A stretch of DNA of 64,000 nt from Doryteuthis pealeii (taxonomy: Eukaryota; Mollusca; Cephalopoda; Myopsida; Loliginidae): assembly GCA_023376005.1 (NCBI GenBank), contig CM042151.1, positions 77,667,510 to 77,731,509 of the forward strand, in the 5' to 3' direction. How positions within the stretch are numbered: position 1 is the stretch's first letter; each line of letters begins with the position of its first letter. Both the position numbers and the translations under genes were made by a program. The notes beneath the pieces are model-generated. The model had not been told where the DNA came from and made no database searches. It was given only the letters and a program-made list of their open reading frames with translations. Positions 30,181-41,334 of this stretch are shown here, in pieces.

Positions 30181-30280
30181 CCAGCCCCAACCCCAACCCT
30201 AATTCTTTCTGTAAACATAACCCAAAATCCACCCATAATCCTAACTCTAACCCAACCCCAATCCTAGCCCTAATAATAAT
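30181..30280. repeat. Degenerate telomere-like tract
   Basis: Two C-rich clusters of CCCCAA/CCCTAA-like units separated by about 30 bp, then AATAATAAT. More decayed than the tracts in the MITEs; no inverted repeats seen around it. Confidence 0.65.
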
Positions 30281-30384
30281 AAGAAAAAGAAAGTTGGTTT
30301 GTTTTATGGCATGTTAACATTTGTTGGGTTATTTGATGCTGAAGTCAGTCTTTTGTTTTTGAAAACATATGATTTTAAACTGGG

Positions 30385-30500
30385 GAACTCACATGGTGTA
30401 ATGGTTTCCAAGTTGTAATATAGTTGTAAATGATTTGCAGACCATTGCTAGTGAGTTTGATTCTCATTGATTCCATACTTCTGGCTCAGCTTAATAAATA
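30385..30500 (+). mobile_element. tRNA-derived SINE head
   Basis: A-box-like TGGTGTAATGGTTTCC and B-box-like GTGAGTTTGATTCTCATTG about 55 bp apart, followed by CTGGCTCAGCTTAATAA. It runs directly into the tandem array at 30495. Confidence 0.65.
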
Positions 30501-30520
30501 ATTATATGATTTCAAGTAAC

Positions 30521-30567
<47 letters not shown>

Positions 30568-30850
30568 TGTAAACAGTTATAGCTTCAGGTAACTATTCTT
30601 AATACAAATAATTTGCATACAGGTAAATGGTTCCACGTATTATTATGTAATACTAATAATTTGTACACAATTATATGGCTTCAAGTATCTATTCTTATTT
30701 GATAATAATAATTTGTTTGCACACAGGAATACTTAATGGCTTATAACTATCTAATAGAAATACTTTACACATAGTTATATAGTTTCAAGTATTCTTATCT
30801 AATACTAATAATTCATACACTATTATATGGTTTCAAGTAGCTATTCCTAT

Positions 30851-30886
<36 letters not shown>

Positions 30887-30990
30887 TAAAATTTGCACAT
30901 AATTACATGACATCAAGTATTCCTATCTAATATAATTTGCAAAGTTATATTGTTTCAAGTATTCCTTTTTATTACTAATAATTTTCAAAT
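30495..30990 (+). repeat. Minisatellite grown from a SINE tail
   Basis: About seven or eight degenerate units of 60-75 bp. Each contains an AATAATTTGCACACA-like phrase, TATATGGTTTCAAGTA and CTATTCTTATCTAATACT. Two units have expanded internally into (AAT)n runs (30522-30565 and 30852-30886). The first unit coincides with the tail of the tRNA-SINE just upstream. Confidence 0.8.
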
Positions 30991-31004
30991 AGATATATTT
31001 ATTC

Positions 31005-31120
31005 TATAGATTGGACTCTAACAAATAATATTACTTCAGATCATAGTTGACCTGGGAGTGATGGCAACAAAGGTATGATTCCACGCCCCAAGAGCCCCAG
31101 AACTGGATGTAGATTAAAGT
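31005..31120 (-). repeat. Dispersed repeat family R fragment
   Basis: Contains CTATAGATTGGACTCTAACA and CAAGAGCCCCAGAACTGGAT, diverged edge sequences of family R. Confidence 0.55.
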
Positions 31121-31332
31121 CATATTTAAAGCACTTCTTTTTTAGTGGGAGAGTTTTAACCACTGCAGGGTATGCAGTTGGTATATTCTAGGCCCTGCTA
31201 ACAGCTAAAGAAGAAAAAAAATAAAGATAGTAATTGTTTAGGTTCCGTTTTATATGACAGCTAAAATTAAATATTTACTATATTTGTTTGGTATACAGGC
31301 CTCATATGGCTTATAGTATCTGCTGTTTTGTC

Positions 31333-31740
31333 ACCCATCTAATAACTGAACAGACTCATAGTTACCTTAACTTCGGTCATCTGACAGTGTTGAGATTTTT
31401 GTTGATATAAGGTGTGTGCTAGATCCCCGCCCATACTTATAGACTAGGCGAGATCATGTGATCTATTCCTTGGCCAATCACTGGCAGTACTCTGAGGCTG
31501 ATACAATACTTAACCGACCTTACTGCAGCATTCTTGGACGACGGACATAGGATTAAATCACTGGACCTTTGCCAATATGCAGGATAGGACTTATATGCTT
31601 ACCAAAGGATCAGCAAAGGATTCCATAACATAGGACTTTCTTTAAGCCCTATTTCAACTGGCCAAGGATGCCCCTTAAAAACTTTACAGACAGGAACCGG
31701 TGATTTCAGTGTGACTTGGCCATAAGTCAGGATAACAGTT
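31333..31740 (-). repeat. 5S rRNA-derived sequence, copy 3, split by a solo LTR
   Basis: On the minus strand the 5' half (TTATGGCCAAGTCACACTGA, AATCACCGGTTCC; 31689-31735) and the 3' half (GATGACCGAAGTTAAGG ... TTAGATGGGTGAC; 31333-31387) together match 5S rRNA better than the other two copies. They are separated by 301 bp of LTR. The 5' match begins close to the mature 5S 5' end. Non-functional because of the insertion and mutations at both ends. Confidence 0.8.
31388..31688. mobile_element. 301-bp solo LTR with perfect 5-bp target duplication
   Basis: Begins TGTTGAG, ends CTTTACA (TG...CA with TGT/ACA inverted tips), and is flanked by GACAG on both sides (31383-31387 and 31689-31693). Removing it and one GACAG restores a continuous 5S-like sequence, which makes the boundaries unusually secure. 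Contains a GGCCAATCA box. No retroelement protein nearby. Confidence 0.85.
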
Positions 31741-32150
31741 TCATTGCAAATTGAACCCCCCTAAAAAAAAAACGCCTAAAAAGAATATAATTTTTAAAAC
31801 TAATAAATTTCCCGGTGATACGAAGGTCCAATTGATTGAAAGTACGAACATTTACTTAAGAATAACATATTCTCTCTGGAAACGGCACCCTTCATTAAAC
31901 CACATCCTGATCCACTGAATATTTTAAACGAAAAAAAACACACTTGATGTTATTATATGTAATCAAGTGATTTTTTTAAATTGATTTTTAAAATGTTTTA
32001 ATGTAGCTTGGATAACAGAAAACCACTGCTGAAATCTGTTTCTTTTCATTAAAATAAAAAAGAAAGAAAAAATAATAAACCTATTGATTTTATGTTGTGA
32101 TTACTTTTTAATCTGTTTAATGTATTAGAGTAATGATTTTGATTCAAAGT
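31740..32150. other. No recognisable gene
   Basis: A-rich non-coding sequence between the 5S-like copy and a minisatellite. Confidence 0.55.
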
Positions 32151-32159
32151 TAACTAGAA

Positions 32160-32585
32160 TCTTTGGTTTGAGATATGGAGAAAGTCCTTATTTTGTTTGA
32201 GATCATAAGAAGAAACGTTGTTTGGTTTAATATACTGAGAAAATCTTTTTCATTGAGATCTAAAGAAAATCCATGTTTATTTGAGATCTGGAAAACAATC
32301 AGTGTTTTATTGGAGTTCTTGAGAAAATCCGTGTTTTATTTGAGATCCTGAAAAACAAACAAACAGACAAACTTAATTTGATTTAAGATCCTGAGAAAAT
32401 CTGTTTTATTTGAGATCTGAAAAAAAATTCCATGTTTTATTTATGATCTTGAGAAAATCCGTATTTCATTTGAGATCTGGAAAAAAACTTAATTTGAGAA
32501 AAACTTAACTTGATATTAGATAACTCACGAAAGTTGCTATTGAGAAAAACTTAACTTGATATTAGATAACTCACGAAAGTTGCTA
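32160..32585 (+). repeat. Degenerate minisatellite plus exact 46-bp duplication
   Basis: About nine degenerate units of 35-45 bp carry TTTGAGATCTGGAAAA and AATCCGTGTTTTAT. At the 3' end a ~46-bp unit (TTGAGAAAAACTTAACTTGA ... CTCACGAAAGTTGCT) is repeated twice without change, so it is a very recent duplication. Confidence 0.85.
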
Positions 32586-32829
32586 TGCCATTAAATAAAT
32601 AGACCAGGCATTATTCCATGAATAAAAAAAAGTTTGATTGTGGAAAACGTCTTTAACACAGAGTTTGAGTACAAATGTCTACATATCTTAAACAAATAAA
32701 GGTCCGGCAAAAAATGATGCACACCGGGGTGTGTGATCCTACGCAAAACCGATGGAAAAGAGATATTGGATGCTTGGAGGTGGGGGAAGATCTTTAGTAG
32801 CGTCCCCATTCTCCATGGACCAATATCAG

Positions 32830-33062
32830 CATTAGTATATCACTAGTAGGAACCAGATAGTTCTGCGTTCGATACTTGTCCTCGGCAACAACACATGAGT
32901 TGCACCCCTTGGATCAGTGTGATAAAGAGGTGAGCTGATGGTAGGTGTTGCATTCAATCTCAGTTGCATAAACAATCTCCCTGGTCTATCGCTAGTGAAA
33001 AGGGGATAGACTCCCTCGCTGTCCGGCTGATACCGACAATAGCCTAGCCGACTTTTAAATTT
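32830..33062 (+). mobile_element. tRNA-derived SINE, CTAGCGCTAG family
   Basis: B-box GCGTTCGATACTT at about 32863; body with GGTAGGTGTTGCATTC, CCTGGTCTATCGCTAGTG, GACTCCCTCGCTGTCCGGC. Same family as 6549-6805. Confidence 0.8.
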
Positions 33063-33304
33063 TAGTTAACTTATACACTGAACAGAACGGGAGGAAATAC
33101 AAAATAAACATATTTTTACATACAAGAACATTTAACCTTTTATAGACATCATATACATATCAATGGTATTTAAAAAAAAGAAAGAATACATAAATATGCC
33201 CAAGCAGATAGAAATATACACATTGTTCTATGAACAAGAAGTATGTGAATGGGGTACAAATGGAAAAGGAAATTGATGGGTGAAAGTAAAATAGCCACGT
33301 GTGG

Positions 33305-33785
33305 CTTTACAGCTACCTGGCAGGGTCCAAGACAAATCTCCTCTGTTCAAATAACAGAGATAAAATAGATCGAGAATGGATTTCTGTGATTTTATGTGAC
33401 ACCCAGTAAATTTCATTTAGAAAAAATCATTTTAAAAAGTGCCAGTCACCTGCTACGTATATTCATTACAGCCAAGCATTTGAAAGTGCTGCAGTGCGAT
33501 AAACTCACTACAATGCCTTCCTTTTTTTAGTGTTTTATACCCCTACAGCTACCTGGCAGTGGCCGAGACAGATCTCCTCTGTTCAAATAACAGAGGTAAA
33601 ATAGATCGAGAATGGGTTTCTGGGATTCTTATGTGACACCAAACGAAGCACCAGAGAGTTTTTAATGCATTTTAAAAGGTGCTAGTCAGCTGCTACGTAT
33701 ATCCATTATAGCCAAACATCTGACAGTGCTGCTGCAGTGTGTTAAACGCACTACAATGCGGTTCTTTTTTTTGTGTTATATACCC
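33305..33785 (+). repeat. ~237-bp tandem duplication
   Basis: Two adjacent copies, each beginning CAGCTACCTGGCAG and ending near GTTTTATACCC/GTTATATACCC (about 33309-33545 and 33546-33785). They share TCTCCTCTGTTCAAATAACA, AATAGATCGAGAATGG and CTGCTACGTATAT. They differ by scattered substitutions and a short indel block, so the duplication is moderately old. Non-coding. Confidence 0.88.
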
Positions 33786-34379
33786 TTTGTTCTGGGTATA
33801 TAAATTGCAAGAGTTCTTTTATTAAGATTATGAGATATGAGAGCATCCGTGGTTATACTTCCATAAATCGTTCTTACTTACTTGAGTAGTTGGCTTCATG
33901 GCTGTACTTCTCATCTTCTGTTTCTTGTGTTCTGTAATCTGTTATCTGTTGCTATCTTCATTTCTTCTAACTTCTGTTGACTAGTTTGGTCTGTCTTTAA
34001 GATGCTGGTCTGATCTGTCTTTAGTTTCAAGATGCTGGCTCGCAAATACTGCCATTTAGTTCATAGAGACAATCAAGGCATGTATTGTGATTACTTTTTC
34101 ATTCAGAACCAAATTTTCTCAATCTAGGACCCTTCAAACGCAATCATGGAGTGAGAACGGGTGCGTGCTTGCATCACAATGTATTTGGCCTAACTAACTA
34201 AGCTAAGCTCTGAGCCTTCTTTTTGCACAATTTGTGTAATCTGAAAGAAAGTTACCCCCAGATTATTTCATGCCAATCATTTAACCTTCTTCCGATTTTG
34301 AATTTCAACGACTTTGAAATCAAAATCTACACAAACCGCCTCTACAATAACTACCTCAAAACCGACGGCACCCATCAAT

Positions 34380-34600
34380 TTACAACATTAGTACTTCCAT
34401 GAAATGTTCATGCCTAAGTCCTACCAATCCAAGAATTTCCAGTCGATACTCATCTCACCAAATCTCAACCATACTTTCTTCACATTCTTCGTTCTCTCTT
34501 AGACTTCTTCCTGGGAACAGCTATGGAACAAATTACCCCGTGGGTGTACTTCAAAAGCAGATGACCTTGATCCCATTTATAAATATCTAATTAATCTTTA
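34380..34600 (+). pseudogene. LINE C-terminal remnant
   Basis: In the frame ending at the TAG near 34592 one reads WEQLWNKLPRGCTSKADDLD and YKYLINL, the pattern that closes many LINE ORF2 proteins (an LWN-LP motif shortly before the stop). Upstream the frame is broken. ATCATCATC near 34668 could be the LINE 3' tail. Confidence 0.5.
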
Positions 34601-34679
34601 GATGTCTTCGCCACTGTAGTGGGAGCTATATTACCAAGGAGTGAGGATAGGCACTGTACGATCTTTATCATCATCATGG

Positions 34680-36450
34680 AGACGTGCATATAACACGACT
34701 TCCCTTGACTTTCTCTCACTATCCGTCCTTATCGGCCATCGCACTTGGTAAGTCATCTAGACGGCATCTGGTGTTCGTGCAGAGCTGATAACACAGGTGT
34801 GTCCATGTGTAAGAGTCAGTTGGAGAACATGGCTTATGAGTTCTTCTTTATTTCTCCATCAGCGCCCGGAAAGTTTTGTTTGTCTTGGAACTTGGGTGGA
34901 CTTCGGTTACTACCTCGAACTTGGATTGATGTTGCTGCCTTATACTGGTACTGGTGTTGCTCAACTGTCAGTCAACATCTCGATAAGGCTGTTGGTGGCC
35001 TGTCACATTGACTACAGAAGGTTGAATTACTTACTGGATTTTCACTCTCTGTGATTGGGATTCTTTCTACAACTGAGTCAAATTAGCCTTTCTTATATAC
35101 CGCATGAGTGGCTCATGTTGGCTCAGAATAAACGCGCTGAGAGTTGCGTAACTCAATTTCTGATTGGTCAGAAAATATTTCTATGAAGTTTTATTTTTCT
35201 CTCACATTCACCTCGAAAATGGGTGTAGTGGAGCCAGTTGAATTTCGATCCGTTTTGCCATATTAGCTCTTCATAAACCTTCTATAAATTTCATATATTC
35301 ATAGCCTTATAAAACTTTTGCCGTTCTTAATTCCTGCCTTTTCTTATTTACTCTTCTTTCTTTACTTTCTTATTAACATAGAGATGATTTATCTTTACCA
35401 GGCCTAATCCCCAAACCCATACGTTCCGTCACGTCTACACATTCGAAAAGGTGCTATAAGAGGTTCACAGAGTGTTAACTCTGGTTCTTATAAAGCATTG
35501 GGTTACTTAAAGGATAAGTATCCAATGCGGAATACTTCAGTTAGGAAAACAACAAACGCGTTAGTTACATTTGTATAACTTTTATTATAACATATATAAG
35601 GAAACGAAGTTCCCCAGGCTATATAATGTCACAAGTGTCCAAACATACATGGTAGTGTTAATAGACAAAGGGGGAAACCACTTACTGTAAGTTCGGGAGT
35701 GTGGCGTCTGGCATGTACCATAGGTGTCTGCTGGAGAAAGGTGACAAGCATGCCCGCACTTGTTAGTGGCATCGGAAAAAGAGGGTTCTCTTCTTGGGTT
35801 CCTGTGTCACGTGACCAAAATAGGGTCTCCTGACACAGGAGATTATCCAGAACCCTCAGACAAGGGAGACTGCTCTTACAGTGCGAATCAAGAAACACCC
35901 TGTCTTGGCCGATTTTCTTGTGCCCTTCTCCACCTACACATTCGAGAACCAGTCAGTAAGAAGACTAGATCAAAGAATCTTGAATCAAGATCCTGGCAAG
36001 ACGTATAACATTTCGTTTAAACAGAAGACGTTAAAAACAACTAAATGTGAAATGCATACCCGTTTGTACAGATAAGTGACCCGCAAGCCCATATATATAT
36101 ATATTGCAACCTATCTTCATGTGTGTATTCGTCTATAAAAATTGTTATTCAGTTAATTATGTGTTCTGTCCCTCCTTCATTTTTCTGTAGTTATCAACAG
36201 CATATTTTATTGCCAGAGCAAACCTAATAGGAATAAAGAATAAAAGGAGATACCAAAAGAGTGAATGTAAAAAAGAGTGTATGTAAAAAAAAAATCCTTT
36301 TCCTACGCAGGTCCAGTGCGAACTACCTCCAAACCACCGATTGCTAGACAACATTGCTTGGGGCCTCAGAAGTACAGGTTTCATATATTTTCTATCAATA
36401 ATACTTTATAAAAATTGACATGGAATAGAGTTTAGGTTCATATCTTTTAT
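34680..36450. other. Unresolved, somewhat less AT-rich sequence
   Basis: Frames of 82-89 codons occur on both strands (34745-35054, 35629-35898, 35760-36008) with no recognisable domain. A short palindrome CCTGACACAGG is at about 35829, and a (TA)n run is near 36093. Composition suggests retroelement debris, but no ends were found. Confidence 0.3.
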
Positions 36451-36461
36451 ATGAATATTTC

Positions 36462-36695
36462 GGACCATATGATCTTTAAGTACCCCTTTTTGATCTCGAT
36501 TAAGAAAGGACATGTTTTTCATTTATACCGTCAATATCCGGTTGTTTTAACAGACGATTTTTAGATTTAATTTTTTTATAAAACTAACCCCTAACCCTAA
36601 CCCCTAACAAACAACCGGAATATTGACGGATTAAATAAAAAACATGTCTTTTCTTAATCGAGATCAAAAAGGGGTGCCTAAAAGTAATATGGTCC
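36462..36695. mobile_element. hAT-like fold-back MITE, family D (copy 2)
   Basis: Ends GGACCATATGATC / complement of GGACCATATTAC, with arms nearly to the centre (TTGATCTCGATTAAGAAAGG, GTCAATATCCGGTTGTT). The core has CCCCTAACCCTAACCCCTAA at 36588-36607. The flanks AATATTTC and AATACTTC agree at 7 of 8 positions. Slightly longer (234 bp) and more symmetrical than the copy at 11200. Confidence 0.87.
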
Positions 36696-36924
36696 AATAC
36701 TTCTTTATGCAAAGAGACATGTTGTAGAGTGGAGGTCCATGATAGATTTCGGGGTTGCGTATCATAGATTCGGGTGGGTAGGGGGAAGTGTAAGAGACCC
36801 TAGCACCGGATCTGCTTGTATGTACAAGTATGTGAATTTTAAGAGAAATTACAGTTTTTGAGATACTTACATTTGTGACACGTGTTCCTTAATTGTTGAG
36901 AGTGTGGAATGAAATAGGCTGGGG

Positions 36925-37075
36925 ACATTGTAGGTATTTACCCAACCGGTTCTCCACGGGTAGGACATGGCACAAGTTCGCAAGTATAGAGCATCCACCG
37001 AGGATCGAACTCACTATTCAGTATTAATTGATATGTGAGACTGGCTTGCTAACCATTGTATGTTTTATTATTCTG
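36925..37075 (-). mobile_element. tRNA-derived SINE
   Basis: The minus strand has A-box-like AATGGTTAGCAAGCC and B-box GAGTTCGATCCTCGG, then GTGCCATGTCCTACCCGTGG and GGGTAAATACCTAC. Best-preserved member of the family seen degenerate at 4617. Confidence 0.75.
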
Positions 37076-37079
37076 TTGT

Positions 37080-37890
37080 GGAAGCACGAGATTTACTGAA
37101 GATTTAAAACACCCCTCAGAGAGAAACGAGGACAGGTCCTTGCGTCCAGGTAAGAGTTTCTTAAATTTGTCCATACAAACCCCTGGGGGCGAATGAAATG
37201 TTGGCAAGGTGAATAAGAGCATAGGGGTCTATAGGGGTTGTAACTGCCGCTAAAAGCTGACCAGTTTTAATTGTTTTATTTTATATGAATATTGTGTTTA
37301 TATAAATTAACTACCACCAAGAGTATTAAATTTAGGGTAGTTTAATGAGTTAACATCATTTGGTGCAGATCAATAGTTTCTGCGGTCTATGAACCCGAAA
37401 CCAAAAAGTGAGAAGAGGACCTTAGTTAGATTATCGCTGCCAAGCTGGTCGGAATGAAGCAACAAGCTGTGAGTTTCCATCTCTTGAAGTGTCTATTTAT
37501 TGAAGTTTCTGCATTTTAAGATTCTTTTAATTTGTTCTTCTTTGTTGTATTCGCTGTTATTAAATGCTATTTGTTTTCTACAGTTTCCCGGTGTTAATTG
37601 AATAAAATTAATTACACCAGTAAGAATCGTCATGCCTTCACTTTTTCCACGCCAGGGCGGCCGTTACAGGGGTGTACACCTTGCAGAATGCCTGATTGGA
37701 TATGGTGGCCACTACAGATGTGTCGTTAAGAATTTTATTTGGTTTGGTGAATTGGCATATTCTATTCATAATTTTAATAAATTCTTAACTTCAAATAAAT
37801 TTTGATAGCCAAATCAAAAGTTTCATGGTTTCTAGCAAACTGTCACATCCTATCCGTGGAGAACGGGTTGGCTAAATTAAAATGTAAAGT
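37080..37890. other. Unresolved sequence
   Basis: No convincing frame. A splice-acceptor-like TTTGTTTTCTACAG at about 37569-37582 is visible, but no exon can be supported on either side. Confidence 0.3.
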
Positions 37891-37894
37891 CGTC

Positions 37895-38125
37895 GGGGGG
37901 TGGGGGTCTAAAGTCGGTATCAGCCAATCAGCGAGGGAGTCTATCCCTTTTTCACTAGCGCTAGACCAAGGAGATTGTTTTTGCGTCTGATGTGGAGCGC
38001 CACACCTACTATCAGCTCCTTACGTTGCCACACAGATCCCTGTGCTACTCATACGCTTCGTTGGCGAGGTCCGGTATCGAACTAGGAACCTTGTGGTTTC
38101 TAGCCGAACGCTCTACGATTAGTTG
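37895..38125 (-). mobile_element. tRNA-derived SINE, CTAGCGCTAG family
   Basis: The minus strand has B-box GGTTCCTAGTTCGATACCGG near 38072, then GGAGCTGATAGTAGGTGTGG, TTGGTCTAGCGCTAGTG and GATAGACTCCCTCGCTG. Probably the least diverged member in the window. Confidence 0.82.
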
Positions 38126-38139
38126 TTTCTATTTTTTTA

Positions 38140-38262
38140 GTGTAGTCATTTACTAAGCTCAACTTAGTTTGCCACAAGACCAGGGGTATGGAGCACCCAG
38201 TGAGAATCGAACTCACTAGCAATGTGTTGCATAGGGCTCGACTCAGGCCACAAAATCGTACA
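38140..38262 (-). mobile_element. tRNA-derived SINE fragment
   Basis: The minus strand reads GTGAGTTCGATTCTCACTGG (B-box), then GTGCTCCATACCCCTGG and GTGGCAAACTAAGTTGAGC. Similar pieces at 39590-39690, 41335-41440 and 41465-41545, all minus, and 39415-39490 (plus). Confidence 0.65.
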
Positions 38263-38269
38263 TGTTATA

Positions 38270-38670
38270 TACTGTTGCTGGGTCGTATGTGTTAGTAATG
38301 GAGTATAAGGATTCACATGTAGACATATGTAGTAGTAAGACTTTTAACGTTTATTTCTTTCCCCTCGTGGTGGGTGGACGAGCTGGACAACGGCGCTACG
38401 AATGTTGCAGGCTGGCGATCGGGGTGAACGGGGTGGGCGAGCCTCACTGCCCGCAGCAGTGCTCGACCGTGTCGACGGTCAGACTCCTTCTGCTCTCTTC
38501 GCCGTCTCCTGGGGTCTGCCTCTGGGCTACCTGATGACCGCTTAAGTATGACGACCGCCCACACATTCTTTTGTTCCTTGACCGGAAGTCCTTTCTCTTT
38601 GTTCAAATTCCCGTTTGTCCAGATGAAGTCTTTTGTTACACCAGACCCTCTGTCTACCTTAGCCATTGTC
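38270..38670. other. Local GC-rich island, possible LTR
   Basis: 38366-38560 is by far the most GC- and CpG-rich stretch of the window. The minus strand has a 117-codon frame, rich in Arg, with no domain. An AATAAA signal on the minus strand near 38355 suggests an LTR, but I could not define TG/CA ends with a duplication. Confidence 0.3.
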
Positions 38671-38839
38671 TTCTCAGTTCAATTTTTCTTTGTCTTTTCG
38701 AACTTCCCGCGCAAAACCAACTGAAACAATAGTCAATCTGCAACAAATGGTCTGGCTAACCATTTCGTCACACGAAGCGTTTTTGTATATTTTTGTGCAG
38801 TCATTTGCTAAGCTTAGCTTAGTCTGCCACAACCGCCTT

Positions 38840-39050
38840 GTCAGTGAGCTTAGAATATACTGATTGTATCCCCTGCAAAAGTGTAAGACCTCTTCAAAAA
38901 GAGATGTCCTGAGTATGGCGCTAAACGGCATCTGGTGATGAGGATTCAGTTTTGGAGCTCTGGGAGTGTGGAGTATTCCTTCATCGTCATTATTTCCAAG
39001 TCCACTATGTAGTAGTACTTGTTAGGTTCCCATCTATGGGCGAAATACGT
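38840..39050 (+). repeat. Dispersed repeat family R, partial copies
   Basis: Contains GAATATACTGATTGTATCCC, AGTGTAAGACCTCTTC, GGAGTGTGGAGTATTCC and GTTAGGTTCCCATCTATGGG. A further piece is inverted at 39335-39430. Confidence 0.65.
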
Positions 39051-39056
39051 ATGTTT

Positions 39057-39274
39057 TGATCATATGACCTTTAGGCACCCCTTTTTGTCTCGATTCAGAA
39101 GGACATGTTTTTCATTTACGTCAATATCCGGTTGTTTGTTAACCGACGATTTTTAGAGTTTAAAAAAATTAATAACCCTAATCCCTAACAAACAACCAGA
39201 TATTGATGGTGTAAATGAAAAGCATGTCCTTCTGAATCGAGATCAATAAGGGGTGCCTAAAGGTCATATGGTCC
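39057..39274. mobile_element. hAT-like fold-back MITE, family D (copy 3)
   Basis: Ends TGATCATATGACC / GGTCATATGGTCC. Arms with AGGCACCCCTTTTTGTCTCG and CAATATCCGGTTGTTTGTTA; the core is reduced to AACCCTAATCCCTAAC. ATGTTT-type flanks on both sides suggest a decayed target duplication. It inserted beside family R sequence. Confidence 0.83.
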
Positions 39275-39589
39275 CATATGTTTGCAAATTATTTATATTA
39301 GATAGGAATACTAGATATAATATAACATATCTATTTCACCCACAGATGGGACCCTAACAAGTACTACTACATAGTGGACCTGGAAATAATGGTACTCCAC
39401 ACTCCCCAGAGCTCCCAAACTGTTAGCCAGCTAAGCTAATAGACCATTCTTAGTGAGTTCTACTCTCACTGGGTGTGCAAAAACACTTTTCCGATGTTAC
39501 AAAAAATTTAAATATAAACCTATAATGTACGCAATCCTCTAACCTCTAGGTGTGAAATAACCCCAGACGGGTTTACATGCCATTAAATC

Positions 39590-39690
39590 TAACAAGTAGT
39601 TTGTTTGTCACAGGCCTAGACGTATGGGGCACTCAGTGAGATTCGAATTCACTAACTATTAGCTTAGCTAGCTAACAATTTCGGCATACA
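39590..39690 (-). mobile_element. tRNA-derived SINE fragment
   Basis: The minus strand has A-box-like TAGCTAGCTAAGC, B-box GTGAATTCGAATCTCACTG and GTGCCCCATACGTCTAGG. Same family as 38140-38262. Confidence 0.6.
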
Positions 39691-39899
39691 AGCCGTCTTT
39701 CTATTTTTATTGCAGTCGACGGGGCGTAGAATATAATGTCTGTATCCCCAGCAAAGGGTAAGATATCTCCAAAAAGGGCTGCCCTGATTGTCAAGTTTAA
39801 ATCCACAGAAGTGTCGAAACCAGTTTGACTTTCTCGTAAATTCAAAGTGGTTAGCACCGTGCATATAAAAGACCATACAGACCACACCGTATTTCTAAT

Positions 39900-41000
39900 A
39901 GTTCTTTATTTTTTATACAGTGTATGCCGTGAAAACTGCGAATTAAACGTAAAGAATTCGTGTCACAAAAATCACACAAAATACATTAAATTTACAGAAC
40001 AATAAAGCAAAATAATTTTCACAAAAAAAAGTTATAGCAAAACCAACAGGAAAGCTTACGCCTCATAGTTACCAAAAATTCTAAATATAAAACATTTAAG
40101 CATAACTAAAAATTACATACAAAAGGGGGTTTGGGGTATTTAACTTAATTGCCTCAACAGACAAAAACAGTGAGTTAACCAGGTAAGTACCATTTAAGAG
40201 AATTACAAATTTAACACGAGAATAACACATGAATAATTAAATGCAGTTTTAAAGAGGGAATGGAAACCAGTTTACCTTTGTTGGCACGTAGGGACTTGGA
40301 CTTGAACGGACCAAATATCTTAGTAGTTCTGTACTAAGAGTGCGGTGTCTAAATTATACCGCCCAAAAGAATTGCTCTACATCAGAGCCCAAAATTGTTC
40401 TACTAACCATAAAGTCACCTCAAAAGGAAAGAAAGATTTTGGCTAGTATTCTCCTAGCCTGACTATTTACCAAATCACTATGCCAAATCCAAAACCCTAC
40501 AAGCTTTTCTTTTACTAAAAACTTTCTGCAATTACCGCCTAAGGCAGTGTTCTCTTTTACATAGCTACACAAAGGCAAACAAGTATTCCAACATCTCAAA
40601 AAATGCATTTACATATATTTAGGGTTTTTAAACAAGGAACTATTTTCTCTAAGGGAACATTCTACAAGTGGGATGATCAGGTCACAGGGTGCTTTTTTAC
40701 AGTGGAGTGACCAGGTCACAGGGTACTTTTCAGGAGAAGGGAAAGTGGAAGGGGAAGGCATAAATCAGGCCTGATGACCATGACAAGACAAATACTACCA
40801 CTACAACAAGCTGCCTACAGTGGCAGCCACACTGACTATATTGTATTAGTTTAAGTCGTAGCTAACCTTAAGCTTTAATATTAACACCACTTATCCGACC
40901 CTGATTTGTATGTACTTCCGGCAATGGCTACCTGAATAAATACCCTTTTAATACAGCCCGTTGTTCGACGTCTCAATCCTGGCAAACTACCCCAATATAA
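39900..41000. other. No recognisable gene
   Basis: AT-rich with one short direct repeat (GTGAYCAGGTCACAGGGT-like, near 40672 and 40705). Frames of about 60-75 codons only, no domain. GAATAAATACCC near 40934 could be a poly(A) signal of an LTR, but boundaries were not found. Confidence 0.4.
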
Positions 41001-41334
41001 CATAACAGGCATGACACACCAACTGGATCTGGTGGTGAGGCTTGCCTCCAATCTGGAGTTCTAGTGAGAGTGGAGCATCCTTCCATTACTCTCGAGCCAC
41101 TCTGACCCGGTGTACCTGTTAGGGTCCTATCTATGGGTAATAGATATGTTTGCAAATTATTTTCATGAAATAGGAATACGTTGATACCATGATATAACCA
41201 TGTGCAAAAAAAAAAAAACAAAAAAAAAACAAACAACTAATCTTCATAAAGATACATAACAAAAAATATAAATATAAGATGTTCGCATTTCTAGCCTCTA
41301 GGATAGATAACCAGTCGATCGATATGCCGTTAAA

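Noticed and set aside
30495..30990. CRISPR-like array
   Set aside because: Units are degenerate and contiguous with no unique spacers, in an animal genome; it is a minisatellite.
37569..37590. Splice acceptor of a host gene
   Set aside because: Good acceptor-like sequence, but no open exon follows in any frame of useful length.
38313..38666. 117-codon Arg-rich minus-strand frame
   Set aside because: Composition follows the local GC island; no domain, no splice or start support.
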